In this document: piece by piece, positions 5,662 through 12,798 of the stretch | Numbering within the stretch: the stretch's first letter is position 1 | How the letters are laid out: every line of letters starts with the position of its first letter | Assembly (NCBI GenBank): GCA_036389105.1 | Contig: DASVQK010000099.1 | Span: 1 to 14,693 of the forward strand | Reading direction: 5' to 3' | DNA length: 14,693 nt | From: AC-37 sp036389105 | Lineage (GTDB): Bacteria; Actinomycetota; Thermoleophilia; Solirubrobacterales; Thermoleophilaceae | Program-made: the position numbers and the translations under genes | The notes under the pieces: generated by a model | Seen by the model: only the letters and a program-made list of their open reading frames with translations | Database searches by the model: none | Told to the model about the DNA's origin: nothing

Positions 5662-6276
5662 ATGGCGGAGTCGCCCGCCCTCTCTGGGCGGCGCGAGGAA
5701 CGCAAGGCACGGAACAGGGAGAAGCTTCTGCTCGCCGCCCGGCGCGTGTTCGCGGAGAAGGGCCTGGGCGAGGCGACCGCGCGCGACATCGTGCGCGAGA
5801 CCGACCTGGCCACCGGCACGTTCTACAACTACTTCACCTCCAAGGACGACGCATTCCGCGCGCTGCTCGGCGAGTTCGCCGGCCGCGCCCGCGCGGCGGC
5901 GCGTGCGCAGCGGCGCGACCCGGAGGCCTCGCTGGACGAGCGGATCTTCAACGCCTACCGCTCCTACTTCGAGCTGGCGATCGAGGACGCCGAGCTGTTC
6001 GCCGTCCTTCGTCGCAATGCGGGCGTCATCGCGATGATGACCGACGACGACATGTTCGAGGTGGGCACGGAGGAGCTGTTCGAGGACCTGATGGACTGGG
6101 CGCGCGACGGGGACCTGCCGGGCGTGGACCTGCACTACCTGGCCACGGCGATGGTTGGCACGGGCTTCCAGGTGGCCGCGCACCTGGCGGATCGCAGACC
6201 CCCCGACGTGGACGGCGCCGCCCGCTTCTGCACGCGCCTCTTCCTCGGCGGGATTCGGGAGCTGGGCGCCGGGTAG
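5662..6276 (+). CDS. TetR/AcrR-family transcriptional regulator
   Basis: A 204-residue ligand-responsive DNA-binding protein. The N-terminal helix-turn-helix is clear: REKLLLAARRVFAEKGLGEATARDIVRETDLATGTFYNYFTSKDDAFRALL, about residues 19-68, with the TGTFYNYF recognition-helix pattern of TetR proteins. The C-terminal part is all-helical and variable, as expected for the ligand and dimer domain. An upstream ATG at 5644 is in frame, but 5662 is preferred because GGGGAGG lies just before it and a -10-like element overlaps the region of the first ATG. The gene follows the quinone oxidoreductase by 33 bp and is followed within 31 bp by the osmoprotectant transporter operon. It could control either, and the sequence does not decide which. 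Confidence 0.9.
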   Translation: MAESPALSGRREERKARNREKLLLAARRVFAEKGLGEATARDIVRETDLATGTFYNYFTSKDDAFRALLGEFAGRARAAARAQRRDPEASLDERIFNAYRSYFELAIEDAELFAVLRRNAGVIAMMTDDDMFEVGTEELFEDLMDWARDGDLPGVDLHYLATAMVGTGFQVAAHLADRRPPDVDGAARFCTRLFLGGIRELGAG

Positions 6277-6279
6277 GCT
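6274..6279 (+). promoter_or_regulatory. -10-like element TAGGCT before the transporter operon
   Basis: TAGGCT begins on the TAG stop codon of the TetR gene and ends 28 bases before the GTG at 6308 (19 before an alternative GTG at 6299). It would give the transporter operon its own promoter. No -35 is evident, and read-through from the TetR gene is an alternative. Confidence 0.3.
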
Positions 6280-6307
6280 CTTCACGGCCCCGCTCTTCGT
6301 GGTTCTC

Positions 6308-7554
<1,247 letters not shown>

Positions 7555-7558
<4 letters not shown>

Positions 7559-8295
7559 CCGGCGGCTTGCTGGCCGTCAAGCTGGCCCAGGCGGGCCCGG
7601 TCATCCCCGACTTCGGTGGCGGCGGGTCCAACACCTGCGTGCGGCAGAACAAGGCGTTCTGCTGGGACTGGTTCAGCGAGCACTGGAGCGGGACGTTCCA
7701 GCCGGCCGTCGAGGACCACCTGCGCCTGACCGTGATCGCGGTGGCGATCGGCTTCGCGATCGCGCTGGCCGCGGCCATGGTCGCCTACCGCTACGCGTGG
7801 TTCGAGCAGCCGTTCTCACGCTTCTCCCTGCTGCTGTACACGATCCCGAGCCTCGCGCTGTTCCAGTTTCTCGTACCGATCACCGGCCTGACGGACACGA
7901 CCGTGGAGATCGCGCTGGTCTCGTACACGCTGCTCGTGCTGTTCTCGAACATCCTCGTGGGGCTGCGCGGGGTGCCCGACGACGTGCGCGAGGCGGCGGC
8001 CGGGATGGGGCTGACCCCGCGCCAGACGCTCGTGCGCGTGCAGCTGCCGCTGGCCCTGCCGGCGATCATGGCCGGCCTGCGGGTGGCCACCGTGCTGGTC
8101 ATCAGCCTGGCCACGGTGGGCGCATTCATCGTCGACGAGGGCCTCGGCTCGCCGATCTTCCGCGCGATCCAGAACGACTTCAAGACGCAGTTCGTGGCGG
8201 CCGCCGTCCTGGCCGTGCTGCTGGCGCTGGTGGCCGACGCCGTCCTGGTGCTCGCGCAGCGCCTGCTGACCCCGTGGGCGCGGAGGAGCGCTTAG
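7555..8295 (+). CDS. Osmoprotectant ABC transporter permease (first)
   Basis: A 246-residue integral membrane subunit of the OpuCB/ProW type. The N-terminal 60 residues form a non-cytoplasmic or peripheral segment with two cysteines (SNTCVRQNKAFCWDWF). I recall a similar CVxxNxxFCWDW segment in other actinobacterial members. About five hydrophobic helices follow, beginning LRLTVIAVAIGFAIAL and ending with FVAAAVLAVLLALVADAVLVL. The cytoplasmic EAA loop that docks on the ATPase is visible as EAAAGMGLTPRQTLVRVQLPLALP. The start overlaps the ATPase stop, so expression is coupled. The stop TAG is immediately followed by the GTG of the second permease, with no spacer. Confidence 0.92.
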
Positions 8296-8982
8296 GTGAA
8301 CGACTTCGTCGACGCGATCAGGTTCATCCCGGACAACGCCGGCCTGCTCTGGGACAAGACCGTCGAGCACCTGGCGCTGAGCGGCGCGGCGATCGGCATC
8401 GCCCTGGCGATCGCGGTGCCGCTGGGCGTGTGGCTCGGGCACATCCACCGCGGCTCGTTCCTGGCCATCAACGTGGCCAACATAGGCCGCGCGCTGCCAA
8501 GCCTGGCCGTGATCGCCCTCGGGCTGGCGGTGTTCGACCTGGGCTTCACCAACGTGATGTTCGCCCTGATCGTGCTGGCGGTGCCGCCCATCCTCACCAA
8601 CGTCTATGTGGGAGTGGACAGCGTGGACCGCGACGCCGTGGAGGCCGCGCGCGGCATGGGGATGAGCGGCACCCAGGTGCTCTGGCGGGTGGAGCTGCCG
8701 CTGGCGCTGCCGTTGATCTTCACCGGGATCCGCACGGCGGTCGTGTACGTGATCGCCACGGCCACGCTGGCGGCGATCGCCGGCGGCGGCGGTCTGGGGG
8801 AGATAATCGTGAACCAGGCGAGCTACAGGCTGGCCGGGGTGCTCGGCGCCGCGATCGTGGTGACCGTGCTGGCCGTCGGCGCCGACGTGGCGCTCGCGGG
8901 GCTGCAGCGGCTGATCACCCCGCGGCCGCTGCGCCGGGTCCGGCGCGGACGGGCGTCGGCCGTGGCGATGCAGAGGGGGTAG
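8296..8982 (+). CDS. Osmoprotectant ABC transporter permease (second)
   Basis: A 228-residue membrane subunit homologous to the first permease, presumably forming a heterodimeric channel with it. Hydrophobic helices include LSGAAIGIALAIAVPLGVWL, the PSLAVIALGLAVFDLGF region, and ATLAAIAGGGGLGEIIV. The EAA loop reads EAARGMGMSGTQVLWRVELPLALP. The start is GTG at 8296, directly after the stop of the first permease. The C-terminal tail is short and arginine-rich (PRPLRRVRRGRASAVAMQRG), as expected for a cytoplasmic tail. The binding-protein gene starts 35 bp downstream. Confidence 0.92.
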   Translation: MNDFVDAIRFIPDNAGLLWDKTVEHLALSGAAIGIALAIAVPLGVWLGHIHRGSFLAINVANIGRALPSLAVIALGLAVFDLGFTNVMFALIVLAVPPILTNVYVGVDSVDRDAVEAARGMGMSGTQVLWRVELPLALPLIFTGIRTAVVYVIATATLAAIAGGGGLGEIIVNQASYRLAGVLGAAIVVTVLAVGADVALAGLQRLITPRPLRRVRRGRASAVAMQRG

Positions 8983-9004
8983 GGCTTGGTAGGCAACGAC
9001 GACA

Positions 9005-9011
9005 GAGGGGG
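9005..9011 (+). promoter_or_regulatory. Shine-Dalgarno GAGGGGG of the binding-protein gene
   Basis: GAGGGGG ends six bases before GTG at 9018 and nine bases before a second in-frame GTG at 9021. Either could be used; the products differ by one valine. Confidence 0.55.
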
Positions 9012-9017
9012 AAACCC

Positions 9018-9965
9018 GTGGTGAGTACGAGAACGAGGTTCACCGCGAGCCTGCTCGCGGTGGTCATGGCGCTGGCGCTCGGCGCCTGCGGCGACGACAA
9101 CAAGGACGAGGGCAAGAGCGGCAGCGCGGCGCCGAGCGGCCAGCCCGGAAAGGGCAAGCCGGCCGTCACGCTCGGGGACAAGAACTTCACCGAGCAGTTC
9201 ATCCTCGGCCAGCTCTACAAGCAGGCGCTGGAGGCCAAGGGCTTCACGATCAATCTGAAGAACAACATCGGCAGCTCGGAGATCATCGACAAGTCGCTGA
9301 CCAGCGGCAAGATCGACATGTATCCCGAGTACACGGGCGTGGTCGTGACGGTGCTCCAGGGCACCAAGGACCACCCGAAGAGCGCGGAGGAGACATACAA
9401 CCGCGCGAAGGCGTTCGAGGAGAAGCGCGGCTTCGCCGTCCTGAACAAGACGCCGTTCTTCAACGCCGACGCGCTGGCGGTCAAGCCCGAGTTCGCCCAG
9501 AAGAACGGGCTCAAGTCGACCGCCGACCTGAAGAAGCTGAAGTCGTTCAAGTTCGGCGCCCCGCCCGAGAACAAGACGCGCTACGAGGGCGTGGTCGGGA
9601 TGAAGAAGGTCTACGGCCTGAACAACCTCGAGTTCAAGCCGCTGGCCATCGGGCTCCAGTACAAGGCGCTCGAGTCCGGTTCGATCGACGTGGCCGCGGT
9701 GTTCACCACCGACGGACAGCTCGAGGGCGGCAAGCTCACGGTGCTGACGGACCCGGAGGGCATCTTCGGGTTCCAGAACGTGATACCCGTCGTGAAGAAG
9801 TCGGTGCTCGCGGAGCAGGGGCCGGCGTTCGAGCAGACGCTCAACGCCGTCAGCTCCAAGCTGACCGTCGAGGCGATGCGGAAGATGAACGCGGCGGTGG
9901 ACCTGGACAAGCAGGACCCGGCCAAGGTGGCCGCGTCGTTCCTGAGCGCGAACGGCCTGAAGTAG
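9018..9965 (+). CDS. Osmoprotectant ABC transporter substrate-binding lipoprotein
   Basis: A 315-residue lipid-anchored binding protein of the OpuCC/ProX/QAT type, which would deliver glycine betaine, choline or similar compatible solutes to the two permeases. The N-terminus has an arginine pair, a hydrophobic stretch (SLLAVVMALALGAC) and a lipobox LGAC with the acylated cysteine at C24, followed by a charged flexible linker (24-50). The mature fold begins VTLGDKNFTEQFILGQLY, and GSSEIIDKSLTSGKIDMYPEYTG is the family hallmark, with the tyrosine expected in the aromatic ligand cage. Codon use includes many AAG/AAC codons, so the protein is lysine-rich compared with neighbours. It is last in the operon, followed by a strong hairpin. 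Confidence 0.94.
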   Translation: MVSTRTRFTASLLAVVMALALGACGDDNKDEGKSGSAAPSGQPGKGKPAVTLGDKNFTEQFILGQLYKQALEAKGFTINLKNNIGSSEIIDKSLTSGKIDMYPEYTGVVVTVLQGTKDHPKSAEETYNRAKAFEEKRGFAVLNKTPFFNADALAVKPEFAQKNGLKSTADLKKLKSFKFGAPPENKTRYEGVVGMKKVYGLNNLEFKPLAIGLQYKALESGSIDVAAVFTTDGQLEGGKLTVLTDPEGIFGFQNVIPVVKKSVLAEQGPAFEQTLNAVSSKLTVEAMRKMNAAVDLDKQDPAKVAASFLSANGLK

Positions 9966-9975
9966 CCGTGAGGAG

Positions 9976-10008
9976 GCTGCCCGTCCTCACCCTCTGAGGG
10001 CGGGCAGC
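9976..10008. terminator. Bidirectional terminator hairpin, 13-bp stem
   Basis: GCTGCCCG (9976-9983) pairs with CGGGCAGC (10001-10008), T9984 can wobble with G10000, and CCTC (9985-9988) pairs with GAGG (9996-9999). This makes a 13-bp stem with a seven-base loop. It starts ten bases after the stop of the binding-protein gene and includes the stop codon and last codons of the convergent gene, so it can serve both directions. No U-tract follows on the plus strand, which is common in high-GC Actinobacteria. Confidence 0.75.
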
Positions 10009-10967
10009 ACCTTCTCCCCGTAGGTGCGGATCGCCCCGTGCGGGTCCGCGCCCGAGTTGTTCATCAGCACGACGATCGTCGCGCCCAGCTTCTCCACGTC
10101 GCGGACCTTCTCGACGTGGAGCTCGGGGTCCGAGCCGATGGCGAACGCGTCCTTGAGGTCGTCGTCGGACAGCTGCTCCTGGCCGCGCTGGTGCATGGCC
10201 TTCGGGTCGTGCCAGTCGTCGGTGTAGAACTCGTCCGGCTGAGCGCCCTTCCACACGCGTGCGCCCTCGAGGACCGCGTCGTCGTCCGCCGCCCAGGAGA
10301 ACCCCATCTGGAGCAGGATCTCGCCGGGCTCGCGGCCCGCGTCGTCGGCCGCCGAGCGGTAGGCGTCGATCAGGTCGGGCGCCGACTCGGGATCGGCCAG
10401 CGTCCACAGCCCGTCGCCCCAGCGGCCCGCCACAGCGGCCGCCTTCGGGCCGAACGCCGAGACGTAGATCGGCGGGCGGCGCTCCGGCCGCGTGTGCAGG
10501 TACGCCCCCTTGGTGGAGAAGTGCTCGCCCCGGTGGTCGATGCGCTCGCCGTCGAACAGGCGGTGGATCAGCTCCAGCGCCTCCTCCATGCGCGCCACCT
10601 GCTTGCCCGGCGTGGGCCAGTCGGCGCCCAGCGGCGACTCGTTCAGGGACTCGCCCGAACCGAAACCGAGGTAGGGCCTGCCGGGGTACATCTGCTCGAG
10701 CGTCGCCCAGGCCTGCGCGATCAGCACCGGGTGGTAGCGCGGGCCCGGCGGGGTGACGCCGGTCCCGATCGGCACCTTCTCCGTCGCCTGCGCGGCCGCG
10801 CCCATCCAGACCCAGGCGTGGCCGGACTCGCCCGGTTCCCACCACGGCTGGAGGTGGTCGGAGCAGCCGATCCCGTCGAAGCCGGCCCGCTCGGCCTCCA
10901 CCGCCTGCTCGAGGAGGTCGTCGGGCGGGAACTGCTCGTGGGCGCAGAAGTGGAAGTACTCGGGCAT
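9987..10967 (-). CDS. F420-dependent LLM-class oxidoreductase, G6PD-like (FGD/TIGR03557 type)
   Basis: A 326-residue TIM-barrel flavin-like oxidoreductase expected to use cofactor F420. It aligns by eye with mycobacterial F420-dependent glucose-6-phosphate dehydrogenase: AHEQFPPDDLLEQAVEAE near the N-terminus, SDHLQPW (36-42; D37 and H38 matching the catalytic Asp-His of FGD), RYHPVLIAQAWATL (77-90), and GFGSGESLNE (101-110; E106 matching the FGD catalytic glutamate). The C-terminal part retains IGSDPELHVEKV. I could not place the phosphate-binding lysines and arginine of true FGD, so the substrate may differ. The start is ATG at 10967; an upstream TTG at 10973 is possible. TAGCGC lies seven bases upstream. 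It is convergent with the transporter operon and divergent from the hydrolase. Confidence 0.88.
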   Translation of the reverse strand: MPEYFHFCAHEQFPPDDLLEQAVEAERAGFDGIGCSDHLQPWWEPGESGHAWVWMGAAAQATEKVPIGTGVTPPGPRYHPVLIAQAWATLEQMYPGRPYLGFGSGESLNESPLGADWPTPGKQVARMEEALELIHRLFDGERIDHRGEHFSTKGAYLHTRPERRPPIYVSAFGPKAAAVAGRWGDGLWTLADPESAPDLIDAYRSAADDAGREPGEILLQMGFSWAADDDAVLEGARVWKGAQPDEFYTDDWHDPKAMHQRGQEQLSDDDLKDAFAIGSDPELHVEKVRDVEKLGATIVVLMNNSGADPHGAIRTYGEKVLPALRG

Positions 10968-10974
10968 GGTCAAT

Positions 10975-10980
10975 GCGCTA
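10975..10980 (-). promoter_or_regulatory. -10-like element TAGCGC, leaderless LLM oxidoreductase promoter
   Basis: TAGCGC on the reverse strand ends seven bases before ATG 10967. It lacks the final T of TANNNT, so it is a weaker match, but the distance agrees with the other leaderless-type promoters here. Confidence 0.35.
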
Positions 10981-10998
10981 CCCGGACGCCCCGCCGGT

Positions 10999-11004
10999 TA
11001 ACCT
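10999..11004 (+). promoter_or_regulatory. -10-like element TAACCT, leaderless hydrolase promoter
   Basis: TAACCT ends eight bases before ATG 11013, with no Shine-Dalgarno sequence between. Its expected -35 region would fall on the -10 of the divergent oxidoreductase, so the two promoters must overlap. Confidence 0.5.
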
Positions 11005-11012
11005 CGCGCGGC

Positions 11013-11912
11013 ATGGGGACCGAGAAGGCCGCCGCCAACGGCATCGAGCTGGCGTACGAGACGTTCGGCCGGCGCGACGACCCGCCCGTCCTCCTGATCG
11101 CCGGCGTGGGCGCGCAGATGATCAGCTGGCCCGACGGCTTCTGCGAGCTGCTGGCCGAGCGGGAGCTGCGCCCGGTGCGCTTCGACAACCGGGACGTCGG
11201 CGAGTCCACGCACCTCCACGAGGCGGGGGCGCCGGACCTCAAGGCATGCCTGGCGGGCGACACGTCGTCGGCGCCCTACGAGCTGGTGGACATGGCGCGT
11301 GACACGGTCGGGCTGCTCGACGCGCTCGCGATCGACACTGCGCACGTGGTGGGCCTGTCGATGGGCGGGATGATCGCCCAGACGCTGGCCGCGCACCACC
11401 CGGAGCGGATGCGGAGCCTCACCTCGATCATGTCGACCACGGGCGAGCGATCGGTGTCGCAGCCCACCCCGGAGGCGCTCGCGGTGCTCATGCAGCCGCC
11501 CGCGCGCACGCGCGAGGAGTCGATCGAGCGGGCGCTTGCGAACGCGCGCGTGCTGGGATCGCCGGGCTTCCCGAAGGACGACGACCTGATCGCCGATCGG
11601 GCCGCCCGCGGCTGGGACCGCGGGGTCGACCCGCCGGGGTTCGCCCGCCAGATGGGGGCGATCTACAGGTCCGGGAACCGGACCGCGATGCTCCGGGCGG
11701 TCACGCTGCCGACGCTCGTGCTGCACGGCGAGGACGATCCCCTGATTCCCGTGGAGGGCGGGCGCGCGACAGCCGCGGCGGTCGCGGGCGCCGAGCTGCG
11801 CACGATCCCGGGGATGGGGCACGACCTGCCGCGCGCCGTGTGGCCGGTGCTGGTGGACGCGATCGCCGGCTTCGTGGAGCGCGTCGAGCGCGAGCCCGTC
11901 CCGGCCGGCTAG
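11013..11912 (+). CDS. Alpha/beta-fold hydrolase, esterase-like
   Basis: A 299-residue serine hydrolase. The nucleophile elbow is GLSMGG (S116), the acid is in HGEDDPLIP (D242) and the histidine in IPGMGHDLP (H270). The segment LLIAGVGAQMISWPDGFCELLAERELRPVRFDNRDVGEST (28-66) resembles the RdmC-type methylesterase branch, which shares the WPxxF...RxDxRDxGxST and PGMGHxLP patterns. That similarity is recalled, not computed, and the true substrate is unknown. There is no signal peptide, so it should act in the cytosol. It starts 45 bp from the divergent F420 oxidoreductase and ends immediately before the ATG of an SDR with no spacer, so the pair forms a coupled operon. Confidence 0.9.
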   Translation: MGTEKAAANGIELAYETFGRRDDPPVLLIAGVGAQMISWPDGFCELLAERELRPVRFDNRDVGESTHLHEAGAPDLKACLAGDTSSAPYELVDMARDTVGLLDALAIDTAHVVGLSMGGMIAQTLAAHHPERMRSLTSIMSTTGERSVSQPTPEALAVLMQPPARTREESIERALANARVLGSPGFPKDDDLIADRAARGWDRGVDPPGFARQMGAIYRSGNRTAMLRAVTLPTLVLHGEDDPLIPVEGGRATAAAVAGAELRTIPGMGHDLPRAVWPVLVDAIAGFVERVEREPVPAG

Positions 11913-12719
11913 ATGGACGTCGCCGGCCGGGTCGTCGTTGTCACCGGCGGGGCGTCGGGCATCGGGCGCGCGCTCGCGCGGCGCTTCGCGGCGGAGGGCG
12001 CCCGCGGCGTGGCGGTGGCGGACCTCGACGGCGCGGGCGCCGAGACCGTGGCGGCGGAGCTCGGCGACGTGGCCTTGGGCATGGCCTGCGACGTCGCGGT
12101 CGAGGCGCAGGTGGACGACCTGCTGGAGCGCACGCGCTCCCGGTTCGGCCCCGTCGACCTGTTCTGCGCCAACGCGGGAGTGGGCGTGGGCACCGAGCTC
12201 GACACCCCGGACGACGTCTGGGACATGGCCTTCGACGTGAACGTCCGCGCGCACGTCCTGGCCGCGCGGCGGCTGGTGCCCGAGTGGCTCGAGCGCGGCG
12301 AGGGCTACTTCCTGACCACGGCCTCGGCGGCCGGGCTGCTCACGCAGATCGGGTCGGCGCCCTACTCGGTCACCAAGCACGCGGCGGTGGCGTTCGCCGA
12401 GTGGCTGTCGGTGACCTACGGCGACCGCGGCGTGCGCGTCTCCTGCCTGTGTCCGATGGGCGTGAACACCGGCATGCTCCAGGCCGGTCTCGACCTGGAG
12501 GGCGACGAGGGCCTGGGCACGCGCGTGGTGGCGGCGGCCGGCGAGGTGCTGGAGCCTGAGCAGGTGGCCGACGCGGTGGTGGACGCCCTGCGCGAGGAGC
12601 GCTTCCTGGTGTTGCCGCACCCCGAGGTGCTCGAGTTCTTCCGCCGCAAGGGCGCCGACTACGACCGCTGGCTGGCCGGGATGCGCCGGCTTCAGGCGCG
12701 CGTGACCGACCCCGGCTGA
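11913..12719 (+). CDS. Short-chain dehydrogenase/reductase (second SDR)
   Basis: A 268-residue classical SDR. The cofactor loop is TGGASGIG (11-18), the D38 region (VADLDG) suggests NAD(H) preference, and the structural motif is ANAG (86-89). The catalytic residues are S138 (TTASAAG), Y151 and K155 (YSVTK). CPMGVNTGM (about 185-193) is the post-beta-6 segment. The start ATG directly follows the stop of the hydrolase gene, so translation is coupled and the two may act on a common metabolite, for example ester cleavage followed by oxidation of the alcohol; that link is inference. It shares the fold but little sequence with the minus-strand SDR at 1809-2621. Confidence 0.9.
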   Translation: MDVAGRVVVVTGGASGIGRALARRFAAEGARGVAVADLDGAGAETVAAELGDVALGMACDVAVEAQVDDLLERTRSRFGPVDLFCANAGVGVGTELDTPDDVWDMAFDVNVRAHVLAARRLVPEWLERGEGYFLTTASAAGLLTQIGSAPYSVTKHAAVAFAEWLSVTYGDRGVRVSCLCPMGVNTGMLQAGLDLEGDEGLGTRVVAAAGEVLEPEQVADAVVDALREERFLVLPHPEVLEFFRRKGADYDRWLAGMRRLQARVTDPG

Positions 12720-12729
12720 CCGCGGTCGG
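12706..12729. terminator. Possible hairpin at the end of the hydrolase-SDR operon
   Basis: CCGACC (12706-12711) and GGTCGG (12724-12729) can pair across the SDR stop codon with a 12-base loop. Overlapping this is a perfect 10-bp palindrome, GACCGCGGTC (12718-12727). Either a terminator or a protein-binding site is possible; no U-tract is present. Confidence 0.35.
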
Positions 12730-12758
12730 CCCCGCCGAGATCCGCGGCCTTCCTCGGG

Positions 12759-12764
12759 TAAGGT
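12759..12764 (+). promoter_or_regulatory. -10-like element TAAGGT for the metalloprotease gene
   Basis: TAAGGT is the best -10 match in the 79-bp gap. It predicts a start near 12771, giving a leader of about 28 bases to ATG 12799 that contains the Shine-Dalgarno, or about 7 bases to an in-frame ATG at 12778. Confidence 0.4.
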
Positions 12765-12784
12765 GCCGCGCGTCTGAATGGAGG

Positions 12785-12790
12785 GGAGGG
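12785..12790 (+). promoter_or_regulatory. Shine-Dalgarno GGAGGG deciding the protease start
   Basis: GGAGGG lies eight bases upstream of ATG 12799 within a purine-rich run (12780-12792). It favours 12799 over the in-frame ATG at 12778, which lies before this run and has no ribosome binding site. Confidence 0.6.
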
Positions 12791-12798
12791 AGTTGCGG

